This document shows, piece by piece, positions 1-6,301 of a stretch of DNA of 23,915 bases. Position 1 is the stretch's first letter, and every line of letters starts with the position of its first letter. A model generated the notes under the pieces. It did not search any database and had not been told where the DNA came from. It saw only the letters and a list, made by a program, of their open reading frames with translations. The stretch comes from SIG598 sp045580875 (GTDB lineage: Bacteria; Bacillota; Clostridia; Oscillospirales; Acutalibacteraceae): contig JAZNOP010000108.1 in the NCBI GenBank assembly GCA_045580875.1, forward strand, positions 1 to 23,915, given 5' to 3'. The translations under genes and the position numbers were made by a program.

Positions 1-1
1 A

Positions 2-295
2 GCAAAGCCGACCAGCACTTCCACTACTACCACAGCCACTACGGCAAAGCCAACCAGCACTTCCACTACTACCACAACTACCACGGCAAAGCCGACCAGC
101 ACTTCCACTACTACCACAACCACTACAGCAAAGCCGACCAGCACTTCCACTACTACCACAGCCACTACAGCAAAGCCGACCAGCACTTCCACTACTACCA
201 CAACTACCACGGCAAAGCCGACCAGCACTTCCACTACTACCACAACTACCACGGCAAAGCCGACCAGCACTTCCACTACTACCACAACTACCACA
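2..295 (+). repeat. 42-bp tandem minisatellite coding for the Thr-rich linker (7 units)
   Basis: Seven head-to-tail 42-bp units begin with GCAAAGCC at 2, 44, 86, 128, 170, 212 and 254, and a degenerate unit follows at 296. Units differ by a few bases, such as GCC versus ACT and ACG versus ACA, nearly all keeping Thr or Ala. The period is an exact multiple of 3, so copy-number change would shorten or lengthen the linker without a frameshift. The array continues off the left edge. Confidence 0.95.
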
Positions 296-1282
296 GCCAA
301 GCCGACTACGACCACTTCCACAAAGGCTACTACCTCGACCACCACTACAAAGCCGACCACCCCGGCGGCTACAACTGTCGAGCGTATTTTCGGCACAAGC
401 AGAATTCAAACCGCAATTGCTGTTTCTCAGAAAGCATTCAAGAAAACCAGCACCGTCATCCTGACTGATGGCAACAGCTATGCCGACTCCCTCGCCGGTG
501 TACCTCTCGCCTATGCACTTGATGCACCTATACTGCTTGTACGAAACAACAGGCTCGATGCCGACACCAAGGCAGAAATACAGCGTCTTGGTGCAAAGAA
601 GGTCATAATCCTCGGCGGTGAACTGGCTATCAACGCAAGTGTTGCAGCCGAGCTTGAGAAAATGGGTATAACCGTTGAGCGCATCGCAGGCAAGAGCCGT
701 TTTGACACCGCAGTAGAGATTGCAAAAAAGCTGAAGAGCGTTTCAGGCAAGCCGAGTGAAGTATTTATCGCTTATTCTCATAACTATCCCGATACACTTT
801 CAATCAGCAATGTTGCAGCTATAAACGGCAGCCCGATACTCTACATCGCCTCTGATGGCAAGCTTGATAATGCAACCGCCACTTTCCTCAAGAACTGCGG
901 CGCAGAAAAGGCCACCATTCTCGGCGGACACATCGCAATTTCCAGCAATGCAGAGAACAACATAAAGAAGCACGGTCTAACTGAAGTCAATCGTATCTAC
1001 GGTACTTCCAGATATGATACAAATCTTGCTGTAAACAAAGCATACGCAAATGTCCTTAACGGAAACGCTCTGTGTGCAGCAACCGGCGAAAACTATCCCG
1101 ATGCACTTACAGGCGGCGTTTTCGCTGCAACGAAAAAGGCGCCTCTGCTTCTTGTCGGCGACCATCTCAGCACTCAGCAAAAGCAGTATCTGAGCAATTT
1201 TGATGCATCCGATATTTACATTTTCGGCGGCACTCTTGCCGTTTCCAAAAACCTAGAAGATCAGCTTAGTGGGACAAAATAA
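2..1282 (+). CDS. CWB2-family cell-wall-anchored surface protein (5' truncated by window edge)
   Basis: The reading frame is open from the first bases to TAA at 1280-1282, so the N-terminus, signal peptide and effector domain lie outside the window. Residues 1 to about 120 form a Thr/Ser/Pro/Ala/Lys linker made of 14-residue units (AKPTSTSTTTTTTT type). The remaining ~305 residues carry three cell wall binding repeat 2 modules. Each opens with a VERI/VNRI-(F/A/Y)G-(T/K)SR(I/F/Y)xTA-like segment, has a YPD/YAD-(S/T/A)L core and ends in an I(L/F)GG strand. Known of the family: three tandem CWB2 modules bind secondary wall polymers and anchor proteins non-covalently to the Gram-positive wall. 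The linker is probably an extended, possibly glycosylated spacer between wall and effector; that is inference. A strong terminator follows. The family call is firm; the function of the missing N-terminal part cannot be known here. Confidence 0.9.
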   Translation, partial: AKPTSTSTTTTATTAKPTSTSTTTTTTTAKPTSTSTTTTTTTAKPTSTSTTTTATTAKPTSTSTTTTTTTAKPTSTSTTTTTTTAKPTSTSTTTTTTTAKPTTTTSTKATTSTTTTKPTTPAATTVERIFGTSRIQTAIAVSQKAFKKTSTVILTDGNSYADSLAGVPLAYALDAPILLVRNNRLDADTKAEIQRLGAKKVIILGGELAINASVAAELEKMGITVERIAGKSRFDTAVEIAKKLKSVSGKPSEVFIAYSHNYPDTLSISNVAAINGSPILYIASDGKLDNATATFLKNCGAEKATILGGHIAISSNAENNIKKHGLTEVNRIYGTSRYDTNLAVNKAYANVLNGNALCAATGENYPDALTGGVFAATKKAPLLLVGDHLSTQQKQYLSNFDASDIYIFGGTLAVSKNLEDQLSGTK

Positions 1283-1296
1283 TCACACAATTTAAG

Positions 1297-1345
1297 AAAA
1301 AGGCCGCCGGAAAACATTCAAACGGTTTTCTGGCGGCCTTTATTT
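1297..1345 (+). terminator. Rho-independent terminator of the CWB2 gene
   Basis: A long hairpin has arms AAAGGCCGCCGGAAAAC and GTTTTCTGGCGGCCTTT around an 8-base loop, with one G-T wobble. The A-rich left flank and the TTTATTTATA run on the right suggest it can work in both directions. It begins about 15 bases after the CWB2 stop codon. Confidence 0.9.
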
Positions 1346-1422
1346 ATAGCCGTAAATAATTTCTATTTCTCCCCAATAGATCATATATATGAATAATCAT
1401 TATGTTATAAGGGGAGAAAACT

Positions 1423-1602
1423 ATGCGGACATCAGTTGAAGCCCGGGCAATCGAGCTCGGCGAATACATAGTAGAGAACGGCGCGACAGTGAGGAGTGCG
1501 GCGAAGCGGTTTGGGATATCGAAGTCCACGGTGCACACGGTTGCAACAAAACAGAACGGTTCTGCTGGCGAGTGTAACAGGGATTACGGGAGTATCGATT
1601 GA
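1423..1602 (+). CDS. SpoIIID-like mini-HTH protein, copy 1 (59 aa, C-terminally truncated)
   Basis: The ATG has an AAGGGGAGA ribosome site 6 bases upstream. Residues 7-39 (ARAIELGEYIVE, then TVRSAAKRFGISKSTVH) match the N-terminal helix-turn-helix of the sporulation mother-cell regulator SpoIIID, including the spacing from the initiator Met. Full SpoIIID is about 80-93 residues and continues with a basic C-terminal DNA-contacting segment; here the family match stops just after the STVH motif and an unrelated tail (CNRDYGSID) follows. Upstream, 1382-1407 carries CATATATATGAATAA and a CATTATGTTAT element shared with the other three copies, loosely resembling a sigma-E promoter, the sigma factor known to transcribe spoIIID. 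It is unclear whether a folded protein is made. It could be a competitor of SpoIIID, a decaying fragment or a recombination boundary. Confidence 0.6.
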   Translation: MRTSVEARAIELGEYIVENGATVRSAAKRFGISKSTVHTVATKQNGSAGECNRDYGSID

Positions 1603-1627
1603 CATATAGCTGTTACACCATTATACT
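1599..1627 (+). promoter_or_regulatory. Consensus sigma-A promoter of the Crp-family gene
   Basis: TTGACA (1599-1604) and TATACT (1622-1627) are separated by 17 bases and lie about 33 bases upstream of the ATG at 1660. The -35 box overlaps the stop codon of the SpoIIID-like copy 1. A lone TGTGA half-site at 1651-1655 sits just before the start codon and could allow weak autorepression. Confidence 0.75.
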
Positions 1628-1659
1628 TGATTCATAACCATCTGTAAGGGTGTGACATT

Positions 1660-2319
1660 ATGGAATTCAAAGACTGTTTTTCTGTATGGGATAAGCTCAC
1701 TTCTGAACAACAGAATATGATCACCGCAAATCTCATAAGCCGTACCGTAAAGAAAGGCACGGTCATTCATAACGGAAGTTCCGACTGCACCGGTCTGCTG
1801 GTGGTAAAATCAGGACAGTTGCGGGCATATATACTGTCCGATGAGGGTCGGGAGATCACCATATACCGCCTGTTCGACATGGATATATGCCTGTTTTCTG
1901 CTTCATGCATGATGCGCTCCATTCAGTTCGAAATAACCATTGAAGCAGAAAAGGATACCGAGCTGTGGATTATTCCCACAGAAGTCCACAGCGCGATAAC
2001 AGCGGAATCGGCCACAGTTGCAAACTACACCAATGAACTCATGGCAACACGCTTTTCTGAAGTAATATGGCTGGTCGAGCAGATCATGTGGAAGAGTCTG
2101 GACAAGCGTGTTGCTGCTTTTCTGCTGGAGGAATCCAATATTGAAGGCACAGACGAACTGAAAATCACCCACGAGACCATTGCAAACCATCTGGGCACAC
2201 GCAGAGAAGTGATCACTCGGATGCTCCGTTATTTTCAGAATGAGGGTATGGTCAGGCTTTCCCGCGGCACTGTTGAGATATCGGACAGAAAGAAACTCGA
2301 ATCTCTTCAGGATATTTAA
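1660..2319 (+). CDS. Crp/Fnr-family transcriptional regulator
   Basis: This 219-residue protein has an N-terminal cyclic-nucleotide-binding-type beta-roll (about 10-120), a dimerisation helix (about 125-160) and a winged helix-turn-helix (about 168-205, ITHETIANHLGTRREVITRM). The recognition helix has Arg182, Glu183 and Arg187, the same spacing as the Arg180-Glu181-Arg185 trio with which E. coli CRP reads TGTGA. It lacks the FNR N-terminal cysteine cluster but has Cys6, Cys43, Cys77 and Cys83, so thiol, persulfide or redox sensing is possible; that is inference. It converges on a rhodanese/thioredoxin/CoA-disulfide reductase operon and shares a terminator with it. Two TGTGA-N5-TCACA operators sit at about -41 of that operon's promoters, so it is probably their class II activator. 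The start has TAAGGG 9 bases upstream. Confidence 0.85.
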   Translation: MEFKDCFSVWDKLTSEQQNMITANLISRTVKKGTVIHNGSSDCTGLLVVKSGQLRAYILSDEGREITIYRLFDMDICLFSASCMMRSIQFEITIEAEKDTELWIIPTEVHSAITAESATVANYTNELMATRFSEVIWLVEQIMWKSLDKRVAAFLLEESNIEGTDELKITHETIANHLGTRREVITRMLRYFQNEGMVRLSRGTVEISDRKKLESLQDI

Positions 2320-2349
2320 CATATAAAAATTACAGACTCAAAAAAGCTG

Positions 2350-2388
2350 CAGCCCCCGACAGTTTTCATTGTCGGGGGCTGTATTGTA
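2350..2388. terminator. Bidirectional terminator between convergent genes
   Basis: A perfect 12-bp stem (CAGCCCCCGACA / TGTCGGGGGCTG) closes an 8-base loop. The left side is preceded by a run of A and the right side by a T-containing tail, so it can end both the Crp-type gene (+) and the sulfur operon (minus), whose stop codon is at 2411. Confidence 0.9.
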
Positions 2389-2410
2389 TAAAAACAACTG
2401 ATTTGTATTA

Positions 2411-4102
2411 TTAATTATCCATACCGCAGGCAGTGGCTCTTTCGATAAGATTCCGGTCATTCATTACAGCATCATAGAAGCGGAAACCACCGGCAAAATT
2501 GTAGGCATCAAAGCCATTCCCGTTGAGGATTCTGGTGGCAATATAGCTGCGCAGACCGCTCTGGCAGATCACATACACCGGCTTTCGGGGATCTATTTCG
2601 TCAAGACGCTCCCGCAACTCATCAACAGGAATATTCATAAAGCCATCTATATGCCCACGGCTGTATTCGCTGACTGTGCGTGTATCCAGAAGAGTTACGC
2701 TGCCATCACGGGGAAGCTCTGCCGCGTCCTCCAGATGCCATTGCTTCAGAAGACCGTTTGCGATATTGTCGATAATGAAGCCCGCCATATTGACAGGATC
2801 CTTTGCGGAGGAATAAGGCGGAGCATAGGCAAGCTCAAGGTCTTTGAGCTCGGTTGCCTTCATTCCTGCATGAATAGCTGCAGCAAGTACATCAACGCGC
2901 TTGTCCACGCCCTCATAGCCCACAATCTGTGCGCCCAGCAGACACCATGAGCCTTTTTCAAAAACCACCTTCATGGTCATCACGCCGCCATTGGGATAGT
3001 AACCTGCATGGCTCATGGGTGACAGAATAACCGCTTCCACATCAAAGCCGGCTGCTCTTGCGGTATTCTCATTGATACCCGTTGCCGCCGCGGTCAGGTC
3101 GAATACCTTTATTATTGAACTACCCTGAGAGCCCTGATATCTGCTGTCACCACCGCAGATGTTATCGGCGATGATGCGGCCCTGCTTGTTGGCCGGTCCT
3201 GCCAGAGAAATCAATGCATTCTCCCCAGTGACATAATGCTTGACCTGTACCGCATCGCCTGCCGCATAAATATCAGGTATCGAGGTCTCCATTCGGTCGT
3301 TGACCACTATGCTGCCTCTGATGCCAAGCTCCAGCCCAGCTTCCTTTGCGAGGACGGTGTCCGGGGTAACACCAATGGCAAGAATTACCATATCGGTATG
3401 TAGAGGAGGTTTACCCTTTATTAAAACATTCACTTCGCCGTTGTTTTCTTCAAAGCCCTCAACTGTATGTCCAAGTTCCAGCTTAATGCCGTGTTTTCTT
3501 ACCTCGCTGTGAATGAAGGCTGCCATATCAGGATCAAATGGAGTCATCAGCTGTTTGTCACGCTGAACAATGGTTACATCAATTCCCAGTTCATGCAGAT
3601 TCTCGGCAAGCTCCAGACCGATAAAACCTCCGCCAGCCAGCACAGCGGATTTTGGATGATGCCGATTTATGAACTCCTTGATGCGGAAGGTATCTTCAAC
3701 AGTCCGCATTGTGAACAGTCTATCAATACCCATACCAGAAAACCTCGGTTGGGTGGGCTTTGCTCCGGGAGCGAGCACAAGCTTGTCATAGCTCTCTTCG
3801 AATTCATTCCCGCTTTCAAGATTTCTGACCGATACGGTCTTTGTTTCAGGATGAATTGCTATGACCTCATGCCGTACCCTGACATTGACCCTGAACCGGG
3901 AAAAGAAGCTTTCGGGTGTCTGCAATGTCAACTCTTCCGAGTCAGTTATTACATCACCAATATAGTAAGGCAGGCCACAGTTGGCATAGGAGATGTAGCC
4001 AGAACGCTCAAATATTGTGATCTCGGCTTTTTCATCCAGTCTTCGGATACGGGCAGCAGCGGTGGCACCGCCCGCCACACCTCCTACAATAACAACTTTC
4101 AT
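2411..4102 (-). CDS. CoA-disulfide reductase-rhodanese fusion (FAD-dependent, persulfide reductase type)
   Basis: This 563-residue flavoprotein of the CoADR/NADH oxidase family ends in a rhodanese domain. Residues 1-20 hold the FAD-binding VIVGGVAGGATAAARIRR motif. Cys42 in NCGLPYY matches the single active-site Cys of CoA-disulfide reductases. AVLAGGGFIGLELAE is the NAD(P)H site and AAGDAV the second FAD motif. From about residue 460 a rhodanese domain has its sulfur-carrying Cys at about 513 in CQSGLRS. Known relatives (CoADR-RHD, NAD(P)H-dependent persulfide/polysulfide reductase) reduce CoA-disulfide, CoA-persulfide or polysulfide. I chose the ATG at 4102 because GGTGGAG lies 7 bases upstream, only one base separates it from the previous stop codon, and the FAD motif then starts at residue 3. 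It is the last gene of the operon. Confidence 0.9.
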   Translation of the reverse strand: MKVVIVGGVAGGATAAARIRRLDEKAEITIFERSGYISYANCGLPYYIGDVITDSEELTLQTPESFFSRFRVNVRVRHEVIAIHPETKTVSVRNLESGNEFEESYDKLVLAPGAKPTQPRFSGMGIDRLFTMRTVEDTFRIKEFINRHHPKSAVLAGGGFIGLELAENLHELGIDVTIVQRDKQLMTPFDPDMAAFIHSEVRKHGIKLELGHTVEGFEENNGEVNVLIKGKPPLHTDMVILAIGVTPDTVLAKEAGLELGIRGSIVVNDRMETSIPDIYAAGDAVQVKHYVTGENALISLAGPANKQGRIIADNICGGDSRYQGSQGSSIIKVFDLTAAATGINENTARAAGFDVEAVILSPMSHAGYYPNGGVMTMKVVFEKGSWCLLGAQIVGYEGVDKRVDVLAAAIHAGMKATELKDLELAYAPPYSSAKDPVNMAGFIIDNIANGLLKQWHLEDAAELPRDGSVTLLDTRTVSEYSRGHIDGFMNIPVDELRERLDEIDPRKPVYVICQSGLRSYIATRILNGNGFDAYNFAGGFRFYDAVMNDRNLIERATACGMDN

Positions 4103-4103
4103 C

Positions 4104-4424
4104 TTAACGCTCCACCTTTCCGGCATAAGCGGATATTCCGCCTATGTTTTTTACATTTGTATATCCCATGCGCCGAAGCTCGATTACAGCCTGACTGCTT
4201 CTGCTGCCGGAATAGCAATAAACAAACAACGGCACATCTTTATTTTTAACCAAAGCCTTTACTTTGTCAATAACCTGCAGCGGTATATTTTTACTTGTCG
4301 GAATGTGACCATCACTGTATTCCTGAGGTGTTCTTACATCCAGCAGAACAGCATTGGCTGTGTTCTGATATTCCTCCACTCCATGGTTGATATCAGCTCT
4401 TTTGAAAAAGTTAAAGACCCCCAT
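4104..4424 (-). CDS. Single-domain rhodanese (cytoplasmic sulfurtransferase)
   Basis: This 106-residue single rhodanese domain has VLLDVRTPQEYSDGHIP (about 26-42, the CH2A-type motif) and the active-site loop CYSGSRSS with Cys70. There is no signal peptide, so it is cytoplasmic. It probably carries sulfane sulfur as a Cys-persulfide between the lipoprotein rhodanese or low-molecular-weight thiols and the thioredoxin and CoA-disulfide reductase-rhodanese encoded beside it; the partner assignment is inferred from the operon. AGGAGGTGA lies just before the ATG. The stop codon is one base before the next gene's start, which suggests translational coupling. Confidence 0.88.
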   Translation of the reverse strand: MGVFNFFKRADINHGVEEYQNTANAVLLDVRTPQEYSDGHIPTSKNIPLQVIDKVKALVKNKDVPLFVYCYSGSRSSQAVIELRRMGYTNVKNIGGISAYAGKVER

Positions 4425-4458
4425 GACTTCACCTCCTCAGATTTATTCCGGATTGTCA

Positions 4459-4767
4459 TTATGACAGCATGTCTAAAATTGACCCTTTAGGCTTTGCGCC
4501 CATGGACTGTCTGACGACTTTTCCATCTTTAATCACCATCAGTGTCGGAATACTCATTATTCCGAACTGACCTGCCAGTTCCGGCTCTTCGTCAACGTTG
4601 ATCTTGCCGACCTTGATGTCAGTGCGTTCCTCTGCGATCTCTTCAACAATCGGAACCACCATACGGCAAGGTCCGCACCACGGTGCCCAGAAGTCCAGCA
4701 AAACGGGTTTATCAGAGCTCATTACCTCTTCGCGGAAATTGTTTATATTTATATTGACAGCAGACAT
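4459..4767 (-). CDS. trxA: Thioredoxin
   Basis: This 102-residue thioredoxin fold has the canonical WCGPC active site (Cys31, Cys34) in LLDFWAPWCGPCRMVVP, the cis-Pro loop MSIPTLMVIKDGKV, and the buried DE pair region NVDEEPELA. The open frame extends 24 codons upstream, but the ATG at 4767 has AAAGGAGG at ideal spacing and gives a standard thioredoxin N-terminus. Within this operon it most likely regenerates rhodanese persulfides and releases sulfide; that is inference. It has its own promoter, with a Crp-type operator at 4826-4840, and can also be read from the upstream promoter. Confidence 0.92.
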   Translation of the reverse strand: MSAVNININNFREEVMSSDKPVLLDFWAPWCGPCRMVVPIVEEIAEERTDIKVGKINVDEEPELAGQFGIMSIPTLMVIKDGKVVRQSMGAKPKGSILDMLS

Positions 4768-4798
4768 TTTGTTGTCCTCCTTTGCTTTTTGTGATTTT

Positions 4799-4840
4799 AT
4801 TATATCGTGTATTTTTGCATTCTTCCGTGACAAAATCACG
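4799..4840 (-). promoter_or_regulatory. Activator-dependent promoter of thioredoxin with Crp-type operator
   Basis: Reading the minus strand, CGTGATTTTGTCACG (4840-4826) is followed by 21 bases and then TATAAT (4804-4799). No recognisable -35 box is present; the -35 position overlaps the operator's right edge. The operator centre falls near -41, the class II activation position for Crp/Fnr proteins. The operator overlaps the last codon and stop of the upstream lipoprotein gene. Confidence 0.75.
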
Positions 4841-5228
4841 AAAGTCCCGACACCGTTTCTCCCGGCCAGTCGATAATGCCGCCGAACTCTACGATATTTG
4901 TATATCCAAGTTCCGCGAGCTTTCGAGAAGCCTGCTTGCTGCGATTGCCGCTTCGGCAGTATACCATAATCAGCTGATCTTTATCAGGCAGCTCCGAAGG
5001 CTCTTTGGTGCCGATATCTTCATTCGGAATGTTTATGGCTCCGGGAATGTGCCCGTCGCGGTATTCCTCAGGCGTACGGACATCGAGGATAATATAGTTT
5101 GTTTCCCACGACATCATCTCTACCGCCTCCAGCATAGTAATCTGACGGTAGGTGGGATTTGCCGGTACTGCAGCTTCACAGCCGGTGAGCATCAGCATTG
5201 CCAAAAGCAGCATTATTATTCTTTTCAT
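4836..5228 (-). CDS. Rhodanese lipoprotein (extracytoplasmic sulfurtransferase)
   Basis: This 130-residue protein has a signal peptide with a lipobox (MLMLTGC, lipidated Cys17) and a rhodanese domain from about residue 28. It shows IILDVRTPEEYRDGHIPGA and the active-site loop CRSGNRSKQ with Cys91, then the closing FGGIIDWPG. Unlike its cytoplasmic neighbours it should be tethered to the outer face of the membrane, so it may pick up sulfane sulfur or polysulfide outside the cell; that is inference. It is first in the operon and starts with GGAG about 7 bases before the ATG. Its stop codon lies inside the operator of the thioredoxin promoter. Confidence 0.88.
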   Translation of the reverse strand: MKRIIMLLLAMLMLTGCEAAVPANPTYRQITMLEAVEMMSWETNYIILDVRTPEEYRDGHIPGAINIPNEDIGTKEPSELPDKDQLIMVYCRSGNRSKQASRKLAELGYTNIVEFGGIIDWPGETVSGLS

Positions 5229-5327
5229 AGTACCTTCTCCTTTTTTGAATATAATGTTGTTAACTTTTCTTTTATAATTCGGTCGGTTGTATGCTGTTTA
5301 TACGAGCAACCTTTTATTTACGGTTTA

Positions 5328-5369
5328 ATTATAACCTTTATCAGGGCAGTCGTCTGTGACAAAATCACA
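5328..5369 (-). promoter_or_regulatory. Activator-dependent promoter of the rhodanese operon with Crp-type operator
   Basis: On the minus strand, the palindrome TGTGATTTTGTCACA (5369-5355) is followed by exactly 21 bases and TATAAT (5333-5328), the same geometry as the thioredoxin promoter. No -35 consensus is seen. An outer GTCTGT/ACAGAC inverted repeat surrounds the core. The transcript would have a leader of roughly 95 bases, including a weak GGTTG/CAACC hairpin. Confidence 0.78.
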
Positions 5370-5512
5370 TTACAGACATAAAGTGTATTGAAATTGAACA
5401 GTATTTCCCGATAACACAATAATACCACGCAACCGCTGCGCACATGATTCTATCGTCTGTTATTTCCGCATATGTATGAGTAATATCATATAATCTGAAG
5501 GGGAGAGCAGCA

Positions 5513-5644
5513 GTGAAAACAATCACAGAAGCCCGGGCAATAGAGCTTGGCGAATACATAGTAGAGAACGGCGCGACGGTGCGCAGCGCGGCGAAGCGGT
5601 TTGGGATATCGAAGTCCACAGTGCATACGGTTGTAACAAAATAG
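5513..5644 (+). CDS. SpoIIID-like mini-HTH protein, copy 2 (43 aa)
   Basis: A GTG start is preceded by AAGGGGAG. The 43-residue product keeps the whole SpoIIID N-terminal helix-turn-helix (ARAIELGEYIVENGATVR then SAAKRFGISKSTVH) and stops at TAG after HTVVTK, losing the second DNA-contact region of SpoIIID. The upstream block around 5470-5500 (CATATGTATGAGTAA then TCATATAATC) is shared with the other copies. From 5618 on, the sequence through the stop, the palindrome GTAAGCTTAC and the terminator is nearly identical to copy 4, while the first part is clearly diverged. It points toward the 3' end of the LRR gene on the other strand. Expression is not demonstrable from sequence. Confidence 0.55.
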   Translation: MKTITEARAIELGEYIVENGATVRSAAKRFGISKSTVHTVVTK

Positions 5645-6301
5645 AACGGTTCTGGTGGAAGGTAGAGTAAGCTTACTTCCCCAGTTCACAATTTCATACA
5701 AACAGCAAACCACCGCATAGCAGTCGGGAATAATTTCGACCGTTATGCGGTGGTTGTGTTTATGGATTATTTAGTTTTTTATTGGAACATCTCCAAAGAA
5801 TAACAATTTGCCAGCTTACTTCCAGCTGCTGTAGAAGCCAATACCCTGATCTTCCCAGCCGATCGAGAGCAGGAAGTCTCTCTCCTCGATGCTGGCGGTG
5901 AAGTGGTATGCACCTCTGGTCTCGTTGGGGTTGTGGAGACGGTACTGGGGAACTTCGGTATCGTAGGCAGAGTTGAATGCAATGCCCTCGTAGTTCCAGC
6001 CTGCTGCCAGCAGCGCAGCCTTCTCTTCTTCGTCCATGGTGTAGAGATGCTCGCCGGTGACCGGATCATACAGGCGATATACAGGTGCGCCGGTGGTCAT
6101 GGAGAAGGTGAAGCCGATACCCTCATAGCACCAGCCTTCAGCGACAAGATTGTCACGTTCGACCTCAGAACCGATGTAGAAATGCTCGCCCGAGTTGGGA
6201 TTGTACATACGGAACATATCCATCACGGTGCGGTTCTCAGTGGTCTCACGGTGAATTCCGCAGGCATTGCAGGTTCCGTCGACCTTGTCGTCGTAAACGT
6301 G
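5618..6301. repeat. 3' duplicated block, copy A (partner 20413-21094)
   Basis: The block runs from the end of SpoIIID-like copy 2, through the terminator and into the last ~160 codons of the LRR protein gene. It matches 20413-21094 almost base for base; the 2-base length difference falls in the terminator loop. It ends at the HVYDDKVDG codons, after which the two surface genes are unrelated. Confidence 0.9.
5708..5757. terminator. Bidirectional terminator between SpoIIID-like copy 2 and the LRR gene
   Basis: The arms AACCACCGCATA (5708-5719) and TATGCGGTGGTT (5744-5755) pair perfectly, with an inner GTCG/CGAC stem. It lies between convergent units. The duplicate at 20503 keeps the outer stem, and its inner stem remains paired despite loop changes. 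Confidence 0.85.

Noticed and set aside
2..295. Possible CRISPR array
   Set aside because: The 42-bp units are directly contiguous with no unique spacers and are in frame with the CWB2 domains; this is a coding minisatellite.
1344..1538. Minus-strand ORFs antisense to the SpoIIID-like copies (also at 5365-5619 and 20136-20414)
   Set aside because: They read as similar peptides only because they are opposite the conserved helix-turn-helix codons; they have no ribosome sites and the + strand shows the synonymous pattern.
1423..1602. HTH fragment as part of an insertion-sequence transposase
   Set aside because: The match to SpoIIID includes the spacing from the initiator Met and the IGKYIVE-like segment; no terminal inverted repeats, target duplications or catalytic transposase residues are seen around any copy.
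1660..2319. Classical FNR oxygen sensor
   Set aside because: The N-terminal iron-sulfur cysteine cluster is absent and the recognition helix is of the CRP type.
3467..4249. 260-codon + strand ORF
   Set aside because: It lies entirely opposite the CoA-disulfide reductase and rhodanese genes, resembles no family and lacks a ribosome site; it is a shadow frame.
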